The translations under genes were made by a program, and so were the position numbers. DNA of 53,146 nt from Xanthobacteraceae bacterium (GTDB taxonomy: Bacteria > Pseudomonadota > Alphaproteobacteria > Rhizobiales > Xanthobacteraceae). The DNA lies in contig JARLIY010000088.1 of NCBI GenBank assembly GCA_031291475.1, forward strand, positions 1-53,146, given 5' to 3'. The notes under the pieces are model-generated. The model was not told where the DNA came from. It did no database searches and saw only the letters and a list, made by a program, of their open reading frames with translations. Positions within the stretch are counted from its first letter, which is position 1; each line of letters opens with the position of its first letter. Below are positions 8,270 through 17,017 of this stretch, piece by piece.

Positions 8270-8449
8270 CTTGCATTCCCGCCCCTGCGTCGGCGCGGTG
8301 GCGACAACCGGCCGCTGATCCTGCGCCGCCCTTGCCGCAGCCCGCCGACCTTCCGCCGGCTTCAGCCCGACTTCAACTCCGCCGAAACCCGCGTGCGCGG
8401 CGGAGAAGAAATATTCAGTAGCGAAACTTTAGCCATCAAACAACAGCGC

Positions 8450-8487
8450 AAAAAGATCGCCCGGACCCTTTTGGGGACCGGGCGATC
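8450..8487 (-). terminator. Rho-independent terminator or attenuator between binding-protein and permease genes
   Basis: Read on the reverse strand, GATCGCCCGG (8487-8478) pairs perfectly with CCGGGCGATC (8464-8455), the loop can add CCC/GGG pairs, and the stem is followed by five T (8454-8450). It starts 22 nt after the binding-protein stop. Placed inside an apparent operon, it would give more binding protein than membrane subunits, as is common for such importers. Confidence 0.85.
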
Positions 8488-8509
8488 GGTAGGCTTGAAC
8501 GCCTTTGGC

Positions 8510-9619
8510 TTACTTGCCGCCGAGCGCCTTGACTTGTTGCTCTTTCGTCAGCATCGCCGACGGGATCGAGTCCGCCGGCATCGACTTGTCGCACTTGATC
8601 GCGAGCTTCGGATCCTTCGAGGTGTTGTCCTCGGTGAAGGGCAGCGTGATCAGGCTGGGCTCCGGCTCGTCGATGCCCTCGGCCGCCGCCACCGCTTTAC
8701 GCAGCGCCAGCCGCACCATCCAGGTATGAGCGTCCATGCTCGCCATCTTGAAGTTCGGATGATCGGCGGCGAGGCAGCTCAAATCCATCAGCGACTGCCC
8801 GACATAGGCAGGAACCGGCTTGCCGGCCGCGAGGAAGGCGCGGATCGGGCCAGTGGTCTCGCTGTAGATGCCGTCGATCTCAGGATACTTGGCGATCAGC
8901 GCCGCGGTCTTCTGCTGCGCCATGGCCGGATCCCAGTTCGTCGGCACCGGCTCGGCTTCCAGGACCTTGATGCCCGGATACTTGGCGAAGGTCGGTTTCC
9001 AGCCGGTGACTTGGGCCGCCGTCATCGGATTGCCCGGCGTGCCGCCGAACATGATCACGGTGCCCTTGCCGTTAAGCCTCTTGCCGAGCCAGTCGGCGAA
9101 CTGCTCGCCAACTTCCTTCTGGCTTTCGGTGACGCGATCGACATAGTCCTTGCCGATCACGCCCGGGAAATTGTCGCCGACGGAGTAAGGTACCACGGCG
9201 ATGCCGGCCGCGGTCGCTTCGCGCGTCGCTTTCAGGATCGCCGGACCGGTGTCAAGAAAGGCGACGATCACGTCGAACTTCTGCGCGATCAGGCCTTCGA
9301 TGTCGGCGATCTGCTTCTCCGGCTTGAACTCGCCGTCGGTGTAGCGCGTCTCGGTGATGTTCGGGCACTTCGACGCTTCGTCTTCGAACTCGGCACGCGT
9401 GATATGGCGCCAATAATTGCCGCCCCAACCGTCGGACAGAGCGACCTTGATCGGCTTGGTGCCGCAGAACTTGCTCATCGGCAGTAAGTCGGCAACAGTT
9501 CCCTTCTTGTCCGGATAGAGCTTGGCTTTGGTAATGTCGGCGGCTTGGCCGGACGAGCCGAACGCGAATGCGAGGCCCAATGCGGCAACGCCGACAGCTA
9601 GACTGCGTGGTGACAACAT
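8510..9619 (-). CDS. ABC transporter periplasmic substrate-binding protein (peripl_BP_4-like)
   Basis: The 369-residue protein has a signal peptide (MLSPRSLAVGVAALGLAFAF, probable cut near GQAA) and a two-lobed binding fold of the ribose or galactose binding-protein type: SDGWGGNYWR, a QIADIEGLIAQKFDVIVAF helix-strand unit, AAGIAVVPYS and the late DGIYSETTGPIRAF. The start at 9619 follows GGGAGGAG, far better than the longer frame to 9691. Being first in the operon and followed by a terminator fits a high-level subunit. Two Cys near residues 52 and 85 are unusual for this class and may form a disulfide. The ligand is unknown. Confidence 0.9.
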   Translation of the reverse strand: MLSPRSLAVGVAALGLAFAFGSSGQAADITKAKLYPDKKGTVADLLPMSKFCGTKPIKVALSDGWGGNYWRHITRAEFEDEASKCPNITETRYTDGEFKPEKQIADIEGLIAQKFDVIVAFLDTGPAILKATREATAAGIAVVPYSVGDNFPGVIGKDYVDRVTESQKEVGEQFADWLGKRLNGKGTVIMFGGTPGNPMTAAQVTGWKPTFAKYPGIKVLEAEPVPTNWDPAMAQQKTAALIAKYPEIDGIYSETTGPIRAFLAAGKPVPAYVGQSLMDLSCLAADHPNFKMASMDAHTWMVRLALRKAVAAAEGIDEPEPSLITLPFTEDNTSKDPKLAIKCDKSMPADSIPSAMLTKEQQVKALGGK

Positions 9620-10026
9620 GAACTCCTCCCCTGTGCACCCGAAATTGATCCGGAAGATTGACGCAGTGTGAGGCGGCATCGCCGCCACCATGCGTTCATG
9701 TCAGCCGGGAAATCCCAGGTGACGTTGTGCGAAGGAAGCATACCCTTTTTACGGCCGCCGCCACAAGCGTCGCGACCAATTCAGCGATATGCCAAGCAAA
9801 AAAGTCTTAATTTGGTCGTGGGACGTGGCCCCGCGCCCGCGTGGGCAGGCAACCCGCATGCGCATCGTGTATATTCACACGCCGTCTTTCACGACGCCGC
9901 ATTTTTCAGCAGTCTGATCGGGGACAGCGCGTTGCGCGAAAACGCTCGTCTTGCACGGCGCGGCGAACGACTGGCATACTCAGCCAATAGCCTCAAACAG
10001 CAAATTGAGTGATCCGGAGGGAAACG
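9620..10026. promoter_or_regulatory. Divergent intergenic region between binding-protein gene and MetE-like gene
   Basis: This 407-bp gap holds no convincing gene and must carry promoters for both directions. It is locally AT-rich near 9800. Possible operators are CGACCAA (9773-9779) with TTGGTCG (9812-9818), and a short dyad GTGT-N6-ACAC at 9867-9880. Neither matches a regulator consensus I can name. I looked for a SAM, SAH or cobalamin riboswitch because of the MetE-like gene and could not recognise one. Confidence 0.5.
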
Positions 10027-11202
10027 ATGAAAAAGAGCACCGATTACATAATGACGACGCACACCGGCAGCATTGCGCGCGGCCAGGAACTTAACGATCT
10101 TTTGATCGCCGACGAGGCGGGCGAGAAAGTCGACAAGGCCAAACTCAACGACTTGGTCGACAAGCGCGTCGCCTATGTGATGGAGAAGCAGCGCTGGGCC
10201 GGCATCGACATCGCCAATGACGGTGAGCAGGGCCGGGTGGGCTTTCAGACCTACTTGCCGAAGCGCATGTCCGGGTTTGGCGGCGAATCGAAGCGGCCCT
10301 ACGGCCAGGAATGGGTTCAGCTCCCGCTGTTCACCAAGATGTTCATGGCAAGAATTCCGAAAACCGGAAAAGTGTTCGGCTGCCCCGAAGCGATCGCCGA
10401 CATCAAATATACCGACAAGGAAGCGATCAAGAACGAGCTGGCGCGTTTCAAACGCCACGCGGCGGAGATCAAGCCCCCATTCCCGGAACTGTTCTTTGCC
10501 GAACCGTCCCCCGGAATTATCGGCTGCACGATGCTCAACGCGCATTATGCGACTTACGAGGCTTATCTCGACGCGATCGCCCGCGAGATCAACTACGAAT
10601 ACAAGGCGGTGGTCGATGCGGGTTTCATCTTGCAGATCGATGCTCCGGACCTGGCGATGGAGCGCGTGCTGCTGTTCCAGGACAAGACCGACAAGGAGTT
10701 CGTCGCGCTAACCGAGCTGCATATCGCGACGATCAACAAGGCGCTGCAGGGCATTCCGCGCGACCGCGTGCGGTTGCACATCTGCTGGGGCAACTGGGAA
10801 GGCCCGCACATCTTCGATATCGGTCTCGAGCCGCTGCTCCAGGCTTTGTACAAAGCCAATGTCGGCGCGCTTTCGATCGAGTTCGCCAACGCGCGGCGCC
10901 AACACGAATATGCGGCGTTGAAGAAGCACAAATTCCCCGACAACATGATCCTGATCCCCGGGGTCATCGACTCCAAGATCAACCTCGTCGAGCACCCGGA
11001 AGTGGTCGCGCAGCGCATCGAGACCGCGGTGGCGGCGATCGGCGACCGCCAGCGGGTCATTGCCGGGGTCGACTGCGGCTTCGGCACTTTCGCCGGCTGG
11101 GAATGGGTCGCCGAGGACGTCGTATGGCTCAAGCTCAAGACTTTGCGTGAGGGCGCCGACATCGCCAGCAAACGCCTGTGGGGCAAAAAGGCGGCCGCCT
11201 GA
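10027..11202 (+). CDS. Short cobalamin-independent methionine synthase-like methyltransferase (COG0620)
   Basis: The 391-residue protein corresponds to the catalytic C-terminal barrel of MetE without the N-terminal barrel. The zinc ligands are all present: H251 and C253 (HICWGNW), E285 (SIEFAN) and C350 (GVDCGFGT). Relatives include core-MetE enzymes and epoxyalkane:coenzyme M transferase, so the thiol acceptor and alkyl donor are not settled. The start at 10027 is preferred because GGAGG lies 6 nt upstream; the GTG at 10009 would place that site inside the gene. It diverges from the ABC importer, suggesting a role in using the imported compound, which is inference. Confidence 0.85.
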   Translation: MKKSTDYIMTTHTGSIARGQELNDLLIADEAGEKVDKAKLNDLVDKRVAYVMEKQRWAGIDIANDGEQGRVGFQTYLPKRMSGFGGESKRPYGQEWVQLPLFTKMFMARIPKTGKVFGCPEAIADIKYTDKEAIKNELARFKRHAAEIKPPFPELFFAEPSPGIIGCTMLNAHYATYEAYLDAIAREINYEYKAVVDAGFILQIDAPDLAMERVLLFQDKTDKEFVALTELHIATINKALQGIPRDRVRLHICWGNWEGPHIFDIGLEPLLQALYKANVGALSIEFANARRQHEYAALKKHKFPDNMILIPGVIDSKINLVEHPEVVAQRIETAVAAIGDRQRVIAGVDCGFGTFAGWEWVAEDVVWLKLKTLREGADIASKRLWGKKAAA

Positions 11203-11262
11203 CGCGGCCGGCTATTGGTCAAGCCCGTTTGCGAACGGCCGGGAGCAAGCTAGCCTCCCGGC

Positions 11263-11874
11263 ATGGCCAGAGACCCGCGCGCGCCCTCGCCTCGCGCCTG
11301 GCAGCGCATGCTGTCGGGCCGCCGGCTGGATCTGCTCGATCCGTCCGCGCTCGACATCGAGATAGAGGACATCGCCCACGGGCTGGCGCGCGTGGCGCGC
11401 TGGAACGGGCAGACCGGCGGGGCGCACATCTTTTCCGTGGCCCAGCACTCGCTCCTGGTCGAGGCCTTGGCGCGCGCGCGCGTGCCGCGGCTCGATCGCA
11501 GCCGGCGGCTGGCGGTGCTGTTGCACGACGCCCCCGAATACGTGATCGGCGACATGATCTCGCCATTCAAGGCGGTGATCGGCGACGCCTACAAGGCGGT
11601 CGAGCGCCGCCTGCTCGCTTCAATCCACCGCCGCTTCGGGCTGCCAATAAAATCCGCCCCGGAACTTGAAGCGCTGATAAAAATCGCGGACCGCCAAGCG
11701 GCCTATCTCGAGGCGACCCGGCTCGCCGGTTTCGCCGCCGCCGAGGCGCGCCGCTTCTTCGGTCACCCACCCGACATCTCGCCGGCCATGGAGCGCGATT
11801 ACCTCAAGTCGTGGCCGGCCGAAACGGCGCAGGCGCGCTATCTCGAAAGGTTCACGAAGCTTATCGGCGAGTAA
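11263..11874 (+). CDS. HD-domain hydrolase (YfbR-like phosphohydrolase)
   Basis: The 203-residue protein shows HD-domain metal ligands: H62 in SVAQHSLLV, the HD pair H88-D89 in LLHDAPE, and a later Asp in KIADRQA. This order resembles YfbR-type 5'-nucleotidases that remove phosphate from deoxynucleoside monophosphates, and the SVAQHS and LLHDAPE strings are typical of that branch. There is no membrane span or signal. It lies 60 bp after the MetE-like gene and 62 bp before the phosphatase gene, all on the same strand. The HD assignment is firm; the exact substrate is inferred. Confidence 0.85.
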   Translation: MARDPRAPSPRAWQRMLSGRRLDLLDPSALDIEIEDIAHGLARVARWNGQTGGAHIFSVAQHSLLVEALARARVPRLDRSRRLAVLLHDAPEYVIGDMISPFKAVIGDAYKAVERRLLASIHRRFGLPIKSAPELEALIKIADRQAAYLEATRLAGFAAAEARRFFGHPPDISPAMERDYLKSWPAETAQARYLERFTKLIGE

Positions 11875-11936
11875 CCGTCACACTTGTGCCGCGGGCCGCA
11901 CCTATATGACAGTAGTGAAAGCTCGCGTTTGATTCG

Positions 11937-12443
11937 ATGATCCACGTTTGCTCCCTCGCCCGTCTGCACAAAACGGTGGAAGACACCGGCGCCCGGCATG
12001 TCGTATCGCTGATTACCGATGAGGTCCGGGTCGAGCGGCCGACCGCGGTCCTTGAGGAAAATCACCTCTGGCTGCGGCTGCACGATATTTCCTCGCCGCT
12101 CGACGGCCATATCATGCCGGACGAGGAGCACGTCGCCGATTTGTTGAGCTTCGTGCGCCGCTGGGACCGCCGCGCGCCGCTGGTGATGCACTGCTATGCC
12201 GGCATCAGCCGCTCGACCGCGAGCGCGTTCGCCAGCGTCTGCGCGCTCAACCCGCAGCGTGACGAGGGCGCCATCGCGCAGGCGCTGCGGCGCGCCTCGC
12301 CGACGGCGACCCCGAACATCCGCATCGTATCGCTGGCCGACCGCCTGCTCGGCCGCGACGGCCGCATGATCGCCGCGATCGAAACGATCGGCCGCGGCGT
12401 CATGGCCGAGGAAGCGGACCCGTTCCGGCTCGATCTGGTGTGA
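11937..12443 (+). CDS. Tyrosine/dual-specificity-like protein phosphatase
   Basis: The 168-residue cytosolic protein carries the phosphatase loop HCYAGISRS at residues 85-93, matching HCx5R(S/T) with nucleophile C86 and R92. D50 in LRLHDISSP may be the general acid. The small size and open N-terminal region resemble bacterial dual-specificity-like phosphatases found as single genes in Rhizobiales. No kinase is adjacent. The start ATG at 11937 is preceded by no clear ribosome site. It is convergent with the next gene, leaving only 3 bp between stops. Confidence 0.87.
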   Translation: MIHVCSLARLHKTVEDTGARHVVSLITDEVRVERPTAVLEENHLWLRLHDISSPLDGHIMPDEEHVADLLSFVRRWDRRAPLVMHCYAGISRSTASAFASVCALNPQRDEGAIAQALRRASPTATPNIRIVSLADRLLGRDGRMIAAIETIGRGVMAEEADPFRLDLV

Positions 12444-12446
12444 AAC

Positions 12447-12911
12447 TTATTCCTCGATCGCCGGCCGTAACGTCGCGATCGGTGTCGGCCGCGTCGGGCG
12501 CGTATTGCCGGTTAGCTGGGTCCGCGGATTGCGCTGATAGAAATCGCAATAGGCGAAGCCGAAACCGGAAATGGACCCGCGGAAGCTGCGGTAATCCATT
12601 TTCTGCACCCTAAAGCACGGCTCGAGCGGCAAGCCCGAAAGGTGCGCGCACATGGCGCTGCCATCGACCTTCAGCGTGCCGGCCGGCAAGACGGCGAAAT
12701 GCGCCTCGCCATGTCCGCCGGGGCGGATAGTGCCGACGACGGAGCCGTCGGCGAAGATGCGGCCCACGCCTGCGGTACCGTCGAAGCACGTATAGGCAAA
12801 CAGTTTGCCGACGACGAACGCCCTCGCCTGTTCCGGTCCGAGGTCCTCGGCGACCGCCGAGACGACTCCCAGAACGCAGGCGCAAAGGACGACGGCAACG
12901 CGCAGCAACAT
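12447..12911 (-). CDS. Exported hypothetical protein with four cysteines
   Basis: The 154-residue product starts at the ATG at 12911, after a GGAG about 6 nt upstream. It has a signal peptide (MLLRVAVVLCACVLG, probable cut near AVAE) and a mature domain with four Cys in YTCFDGT, AMCAHL, EPCFRV and AYCDFY, suggesting two disulfides. A Gly-rich beta-like stretch (FADGSVVGTIRPGGHGEAHF) precedes a disordered Pro/Thr-rich tail. I do not recognise a named family. A longer frame to 13190 is rejected because it would bury the signal peptide and has low-complexity Arg/Cys content. Confidence 0.7.
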   Translation of the reverse strand: MLLRVAVVLCACVLGVVSAVAEDLGPEQARAFVVGKLFAYTCFDGTAGVGRIFADGSVVGTIRPGGHGEAHFAVLPAGTLKVDGSAMCAHLSGLPLEPCFRVQKMDYRSFRGSISGFGFAYCDFYQRNPRTQLTGNTRPTRPTPIATLRPAIEE

Positions 12912-13021
12912 GAAGGACTCCGCTATGGGCGCGAGGGCGAAGCTAGCAAAATTTCTTAACCGTCCCCTTACCATAGCGGCTCCGCACGATGCTGGAAATA
13001 CCTCGATAATTTGCCGGCCGG

Positions 13022-14008
13022 TTACCGAATTTTTACCACAATGCGGCCGCGCACCTCGCCGGCAATGATGCGCGCGCCGGCGGCAATCACATCGGCAAGC
13101 CCGATTTCGCTGGTCATGGCTGCAATCTTGCCGCGGTCGAGATCGGTCTCCAGACGGCGCCAGGCTTCCTGCCGCAACGCCGGCGGGCACATGACCGAAT
13201 CGATGCCGATCAGCGACACTCCGCGCAGGATGAAGGGGGCGACTGAGGTCGGCAAGTCCATTCCCCCCGCCAGTCCACAGGCGGCGACCGCGCCGCCATA
13301 GCGGGTCATCGACAACACGTTGGCGAGCGTCGCCGAACCCACGGAGTCGATGGCGCCGGTCCAGCGTTCTTTGGCGAGCGCGCGCGGGGGGCCGGTCAAT
13401 TCCTTGCGCTCGATCACTTCGGCGGCGCCGAGTCCTTTCAGATAGGCCGCTTCGGCCGGCCGCCCGGTCGAAGCGATCACCGCATAGCCGAGCTTCGCCA
13501 ACAGCGCGATCGCCACCGATCCGACGCCGCCGGCGGCGCCGGTGACGATCACGCTACCGCGCGCCGGCGCGATGCCGGCCCGCTCCAGCGCCATCACCGC
13601 CAGCATCGCAGTATAGCCGGCAGTGCCGATCGCCATGGCGTCGCGCGCGCTCATGCTCGCCGGCAAGCGCACCAGCCAGTCGCCTTTGACGCGGGCTTTC
13701 TCCGCAAAGGCGCCGAGATGGGTCTCGCCCAGACCCCAGCCGTTGAGGATGACTTTATCGCCGGCTCTCCAGCCGGGATGCGTGGAGGATTCCACGGTTC
13801 CGGCGAGGTCGATGCCGGCGATCATCGGGAAGCGGCGCACCACCGGCGACTTGCCGGTGAGCGCCAGCCCGTCCTTGTAGTTGAGCGTCGAATATTCCAC
13901 TGCGACGGTGACGTCGCCGTCCATCAAATCCTTCTCGTCGAAATCGGCGAGCCGGACCGTCTGCCCGGCTTCCGCCTTGTCGATGACGATGGCCTTGAAG
14001 GTTGCCAT
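13022..14008 (-). CDS. acuI: Acrylyl-CoA reductase-type MDR oxidoreductase (AcuI/YhdH)
   Basis: The 328-residue protein matches the YhdH/AcuI quinone-oxidoreductase-like branch of medium-chain reductases: N-terminal YSTLNYKDGLALTG, GIDLAGTV, GLGETHLGAFAEKA and the NADPH-binding VTGAAGGVGSVAIALLAKLG. Members reduce acryloyl-CoA to propionyl-CoA with NADPH and lack catalytic zinc, consistent with no zinc Cys cluster here. It starts 12 bp after the MFS stop on the same strand, so the two probably form an operon. Family is firm; the acrylyl-CoA substrate is by homology. Confidence 0.88.
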   Translation of the reverse strand: MATFKAIVIDKAEAGQTVRLADFDEKDLMDGDVTVAVEYSTLNYKDGLALTGKSPVVRRFPMIAGIDLAGTVESSTHPGWRAGDKVILNGWGLGETHLGAFAEKARVKGDWLVRLPASMSARDAMAIGTAGYTAMLAVMALERAGIAPARGSVIVTGAAGGVGSVAIALLAKLGYAVIASTGRPAEAAYLKGLGAAEVIERKELTGPPRALAKERWTGAIDSVGSATLANVLSMTRYGGAVAACGLAGGMDLPTSVAPFILRGVSLIGIDSVMCPPALRQEAWRRLETDLDRGKIAAMTSEIGLADVIAAGARIIAGEVRGRIVVKIR

Positions 14009-14020
14009 GGCCGCTGGCGA

Positions 14021-15289
14021 TCAGGCAGGCACGGCGGAAAGGCGGGGAACGGGCTTCTCGACGATCGGCAGGTTGATCAGCGCCGAGAGCACGCCGAACA
14101 CGATCGCCAGCCACCAGACCGCGTCGTAGGAACCGGTGCGGTTGAACACGATGCCGCCGAGCCAGACGCCGAGAAAGCCGCCGACCTGGTGGCTGAAAAA
14201 GGCGAAGCCCGACAGAGTCGCCAGCCAGCGGGTGCCGAATAAAACGACGATGATGCCGTTGGTCGGCGGAACCGTGGAGAGCCACATCAGTCCCATCGTG
14301 GCGCCGAACGCGATGCAGGTGAACGGCGTGATCGGGAACCAGATGAACGCCAAAATAGCCGCGGCGCGGACGAAATAGATGACCGAGAGCAGATAACGCT
14401 TGGGCATGCGGTCGCCGAGCCAGCCTGCCAACAGCGAACCGAAGATGTTGAATAGGCCGATCGAGGCGATGGTCCAGCCGCCGATGGTCGCGGTGAGGCC
14501 GCGATCCACGAGATAGGCCGGCAAATGTACGGTGATGAATTGCAGCTGGAAGCCGCAGGTGAAGAAGCCGAGCACCAGCAGCGCGTAAGAGTGGTGCGCG
14601 AAGGCCTCGCCGAGCGCGTGCCGCAGCGATTGCGGCGCGGCTTGCATAACGCCGTCCGATATTTTCGCGGTTTGCACCCTCGGCGTCGCCAATACCAGCG
14701 AGAGCGGCAACACGGCGATCATGCTGACGGCGAAGATAGTCAGCGTTCGTTGCCAGCCGAATTGATCCATGAGCAAGACGGCGATCGGCGAATAGAGAAA
14801 CTGGCCGAAGGAGCCAGCCGCCGTTCCGGCGCCGAAGGCAAGCGAGCGATGCTGTGGCGGCAAGAGCTTCCCAAACGCCGCCAGCACGGCCATGAAGGAA
14901 CAGCCGGAAAGACCGAAGCCGAGGAAGACGCCGGCGGAAAGATCGAGCATCGGCGCGCTGGCCGCATGCGCCATCAAAACAAGGCCGAGGGCGTAGAGGA
15001 CAGCGCCGACCGAAAGCACGCGCGGCGCGCCGAAACGGTCGACCAGGATGCCCGCGACCGGTTGGCCGGCGCCCCATAGCAAATTCTGTATGGCCAACGC
15101 GAACGCGAACACGTCGCGGCCCCAGTGATGGGCGTTCGACATCGGCGTGAGAAAGAAGCCGAGCGCCGAGCGCGGACCGAAAGCAATAAGCGAAATCAGG
15201 CAGCCGAAGCCGATGATGAGAAAGGGCGTTCGCCACGTCGACAATCCGCCCGTCGAGGCGGCGCTTGAGCTCGAGAGTTCGGTAGGCAT
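14021..15289 (-). CDS. MFS transporter
   Basis: The 422-residue protein has about twelve hydrophobic spans arranged as two halves, with the usual loop signature WLGDRMPKRYLL in the middle and LVDRFGAPRVLSV after the second span, both variants of the MFS GxxxDRxGRR motif. The pattern resembles oxalate/formate or monocarboxylate-type carriers, but the substrate is not readable. The ATG at 15289 is chosen over 15340 since the extra leader is Arg-rich and unlike MFS N-termini. Pairing with an AcuI-type reductase suggests carboxylate handling, which is inference. Confidence 0.87.
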   Translation of the reverse strand: MPTELSSSSAASTGGLSTWRTPFLIIGFGCLISLIAFGPRSALGFFLTPMSNAHHWGRDVFAFALAIQNLLWGAGQPVAGILVDRFGAPRVLSVGAVLYALGLVLMAHAASAPMLDLSAGVFLGFGLSGCSFMAVLAAFGKLLPPQHRSLAFGAGTAAGSFGQFLYSPIAVLLMDQFGWQRTLTIFAVSMIAVLPLSLVLATPRVQTAKISDGVMQAAPQSLRHALGEAFAHHSYALLVLGFFTCGFQLQFITVHLPAYLVDRGLTATIGGWTIASIGLFNIFGSLLAGWLGDRMPKRYLLSVIYFVRAAAILAFIWFPITPFTCIAFGATMGLMWLSTVPPTNGIIVVLFGTRWLATLSGFAFFSHQVGGFLGVWLGGIVFNRTGSYDAVWWLAIVFGVLSALINLPIVEKPVPRLSAVPA

Positions 15290-15376
15290 CGGGGGGTCCC
15301 GGAGATCACGACGGCGACGCCGTGCAGCATAAAGCGTCAAGGTCGGTCGCCCAAACGAATCTTCGCATAGGTGCCC

Positions 15377-15390
15377 CGCGCAGCTGCGCG
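15377..15390. repeat. GC-rich palindrome directly after the cell wall hydrolase stop
   Basis: CGCGCAGCTGCGCG is a perfect 14-bp palindrome beginning 5 bp after the hydrolase stop codon on its downstream side. It could form a short hairpin at the transcript end, but no T-run follows, so it is not called a terminator. Confidence 0.5.
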
Positions 15391-15394
15391 CGGT

Positions 15395-17017
15395 CTAGAG
15401 CTTGGCGGTGCGCGTCTTCTTGCCGGCCGGCTCGGGCGAGGTCGAGGCTTGCGGGCCTCTTGCCGCCTCCGGGCTCTTGATCGGAGGCTCTTTGGCCAAA
15501 TCCGGACTTTCGGCGGCGGCGCCGGCGGGCCTGGGCGTAGCCGGTACGTTGCCCCAGACTGGGGCGTCGGAACCGTCGCCCCAGGCGCGCGGGCGATAGA
15601 AGGTATGCACACCGAGCTTGAACATCTTTTTCATTTCGTGAACCCAGCTCGGGTGCACCCAATAGGCGTGATAGTGCGTGGCGTGACCGACGTCGGCGAG
15701 CCAGGTCTTGCCGTCGAGCATGTCCTTGGCGATGCGCTTGGCCTGGGCCCACATATCCGGTTCGTCGATGCGGCTCAAATCCTTGCCCTCGCAGGCGAAG
15801 GTGAATTGGCAGGCGAGATGCCGGTTGGCGTTCTGGTAGACCACGCCGCAAACGTTGTCCGGGTAGAAGCCGGAGAACACCCGGTTCATCACCACTTGCG
15901 CGACCGCCTCTTGTCCGCGCAACGGCTCGCCGCGCGCTTCGAAATAAACCGCATCGGCCAGGCATTTCTCCGCCTTGGCGCGCGCCTTGCCCGCGAGCCC
16001 GAGCCGCTCCGCCGGGCTTTGCAGCCGGGTCACGTCATCCTTGCCGGCGACGGTTTCGCCGCCGGCGCCGGCGCCAGCGTCGGCCGGCCCTTCGAGGGCC
16101 GAAAGCTTGATCTCGGGGTCGACGGCGGGCGACACCAGTACCGGCTCCGCGCCAGGCGCCCATTGTTCCAATGTGCTGCGCGCGCTGATCGAGTCGACGC
16201 CGAAATAAAGCCGCGTCGTGCGCTCCGCCGCATCGTCGTCGAGGAATGAAAGCGAGGCGAAGGGGGATGGGCCCGCGTCGGGCTGCTCGCTTTCGCCGGC
16301 GGCGGGTAGTTCCGGCGGCTTGTCGGCAAGCGCGATGTCGTCCTCGGCATCGGCATTGGCTGCATCGTCGTGCGCATTCGGCAGGAGCGATTTCGCCGGG
16401 ATCGCATTGGTGACGTCATCGCGCTGCGGCGCGGCAGTCGGCGGCAACCAGCCGAACGCATCCTCGGCGGCGGCGTCCAGCTGTGCCGGCGCGGGCGCCA
16501 TGTCGAAGCGATCGGCGGTCTTCGGCCGCGGCGCGTCAACCGGAGCGGGCGGACTTATCGGCTGCGATGTCGGCGCGTTGATCGGCTGCGATTGCGGCAA
16601 ACCTTCCGGTTGGCTGGACATGGGAGCGCTTTGCGGCATCGGCATGCGGTCGCCTTTGAGGCGGCGATTGACCGACGGATATTCCACATGCAGCGCCGGA
16701 CGCGTGATCGGCTGCTCGTTCGCCGACCAGACTTTCACATCCAGCGAGCGTGGATCGAAATTGACCTGCTGGACGCCGGCCGGCTCGGACATCGCCGTCC
16801 CGATCGGGCGGGCAAAGCGAAACGTCGCGGCGTGAATGGTGCCGAAGGGTGAAGCGATCAGATGCTCGCGGGCGCGTTCAGAAACACCGGGCTGATGCGC
16901 CAGGAACGCGGACAGATCCTGATAGCCGATGGAGGTCGGCGCAAACGCCGCGCTAAAAGCGCTGAGCCAGAACGGCCCGGAGAACGCGGCCAGCGGCCGT
17001 GTACGCAACGCCACCAT
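15395..17017 (-). CDS. Cell wall hydrolase, SleB-type domain
   Basis: The 540-residue protein has an N-terminal hydrophobic segment, a long Pro/Ala/Asp-rich region (about 90-370) and a C-terminal hydrolase domain containing YFEARGEPLRGQEAVAQVVMN and later HATHYHAYWVHPSW. This domain (Hydrolase_2, as in SleB) cleaves peptidoglycan; the Glu of YFEARGE is the probable acid. The start at 17017 has GAGG before it and matches the MxALRTRP-type start I know from related proteins; the longer frame to 17101 adds only a basic leader. A Pro/Lys tail follows the domain. It diverges from the chemoreceptor gene, sharing a region with TTAACC motifs. Confidence 0.88.
   Translation of the reverse strand: MVALRTRPLAAFSGPFWLSAFSAAFAPTSIGYQDLSAFLAHQPGVSERAREHLIASPFGTIHAATFRFARPIGTAMSEPAGVQQVNFDPRSLDVKVWSANEQPITRPALHVEYPSVNRRLKGDRMPMPQSAPMSSQPEGLPQSQPINAPTSQPISPPAPVDAPRPKTADRFDMAPAPAQLDAAAEDAFGWLPPTAAPQRDDVTNAIPAKSLLPNAHDDAANADAEDDIALADKPPELPAAGESEQPDAGPSPFASLSFLDDDAAERTTRLYFGVDSISARSTLEQWAPGAEPVLVSPAVDPEIKLSALEGPADAGAGAGGETVAGKDDVTRLQSPAERLGLAGKARAKAEKCLADAVYFEARGEPLRGQEAVAQVVMNRVFSGFYPDNVCGVVYQNANRHLACQFTFACEGKDLSRIDEPDMWAQAKRIAKDMLDGKTWLADVGHATHYHAYWVHPSWVHEMKKMFKLGVHTFYRPRAWGDGSDAPVWGNVPATPRPAGAAAESPDLAKEPPIKSPEAARGPQASTSPEPAGKKTRTAKL

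Noticed and set aside
7181..9487. 768-codon open frame on the plus strand
   Set aside because: It lies antisense to the ABC permease and binding-protein genes, its product is Arg/Asp/His-rich low-complexity sequence, and no domain is visible. It is a GC-driven shadow frame.
9867..9880. GTGT-N6-ACAC dyad as a CRP-type site
   Set aside because: The arms are too short and do not match TGTGA-N6-TCACA, so it is left as a weak note in the intergenic entry.
9620..10026. SAM, SAH or cobalamin riboswitch before the MetE-like gene
   Set aside because: I could not identify the conserved cores of these riboswitches in the gap.
13755..15236. 493-codon open frame on the minus strand in another phase
   Set aside because: It overlaps the MFS and AcuI genes on the same strand and is Arg-rich throughout; the in-phase products are clear families.
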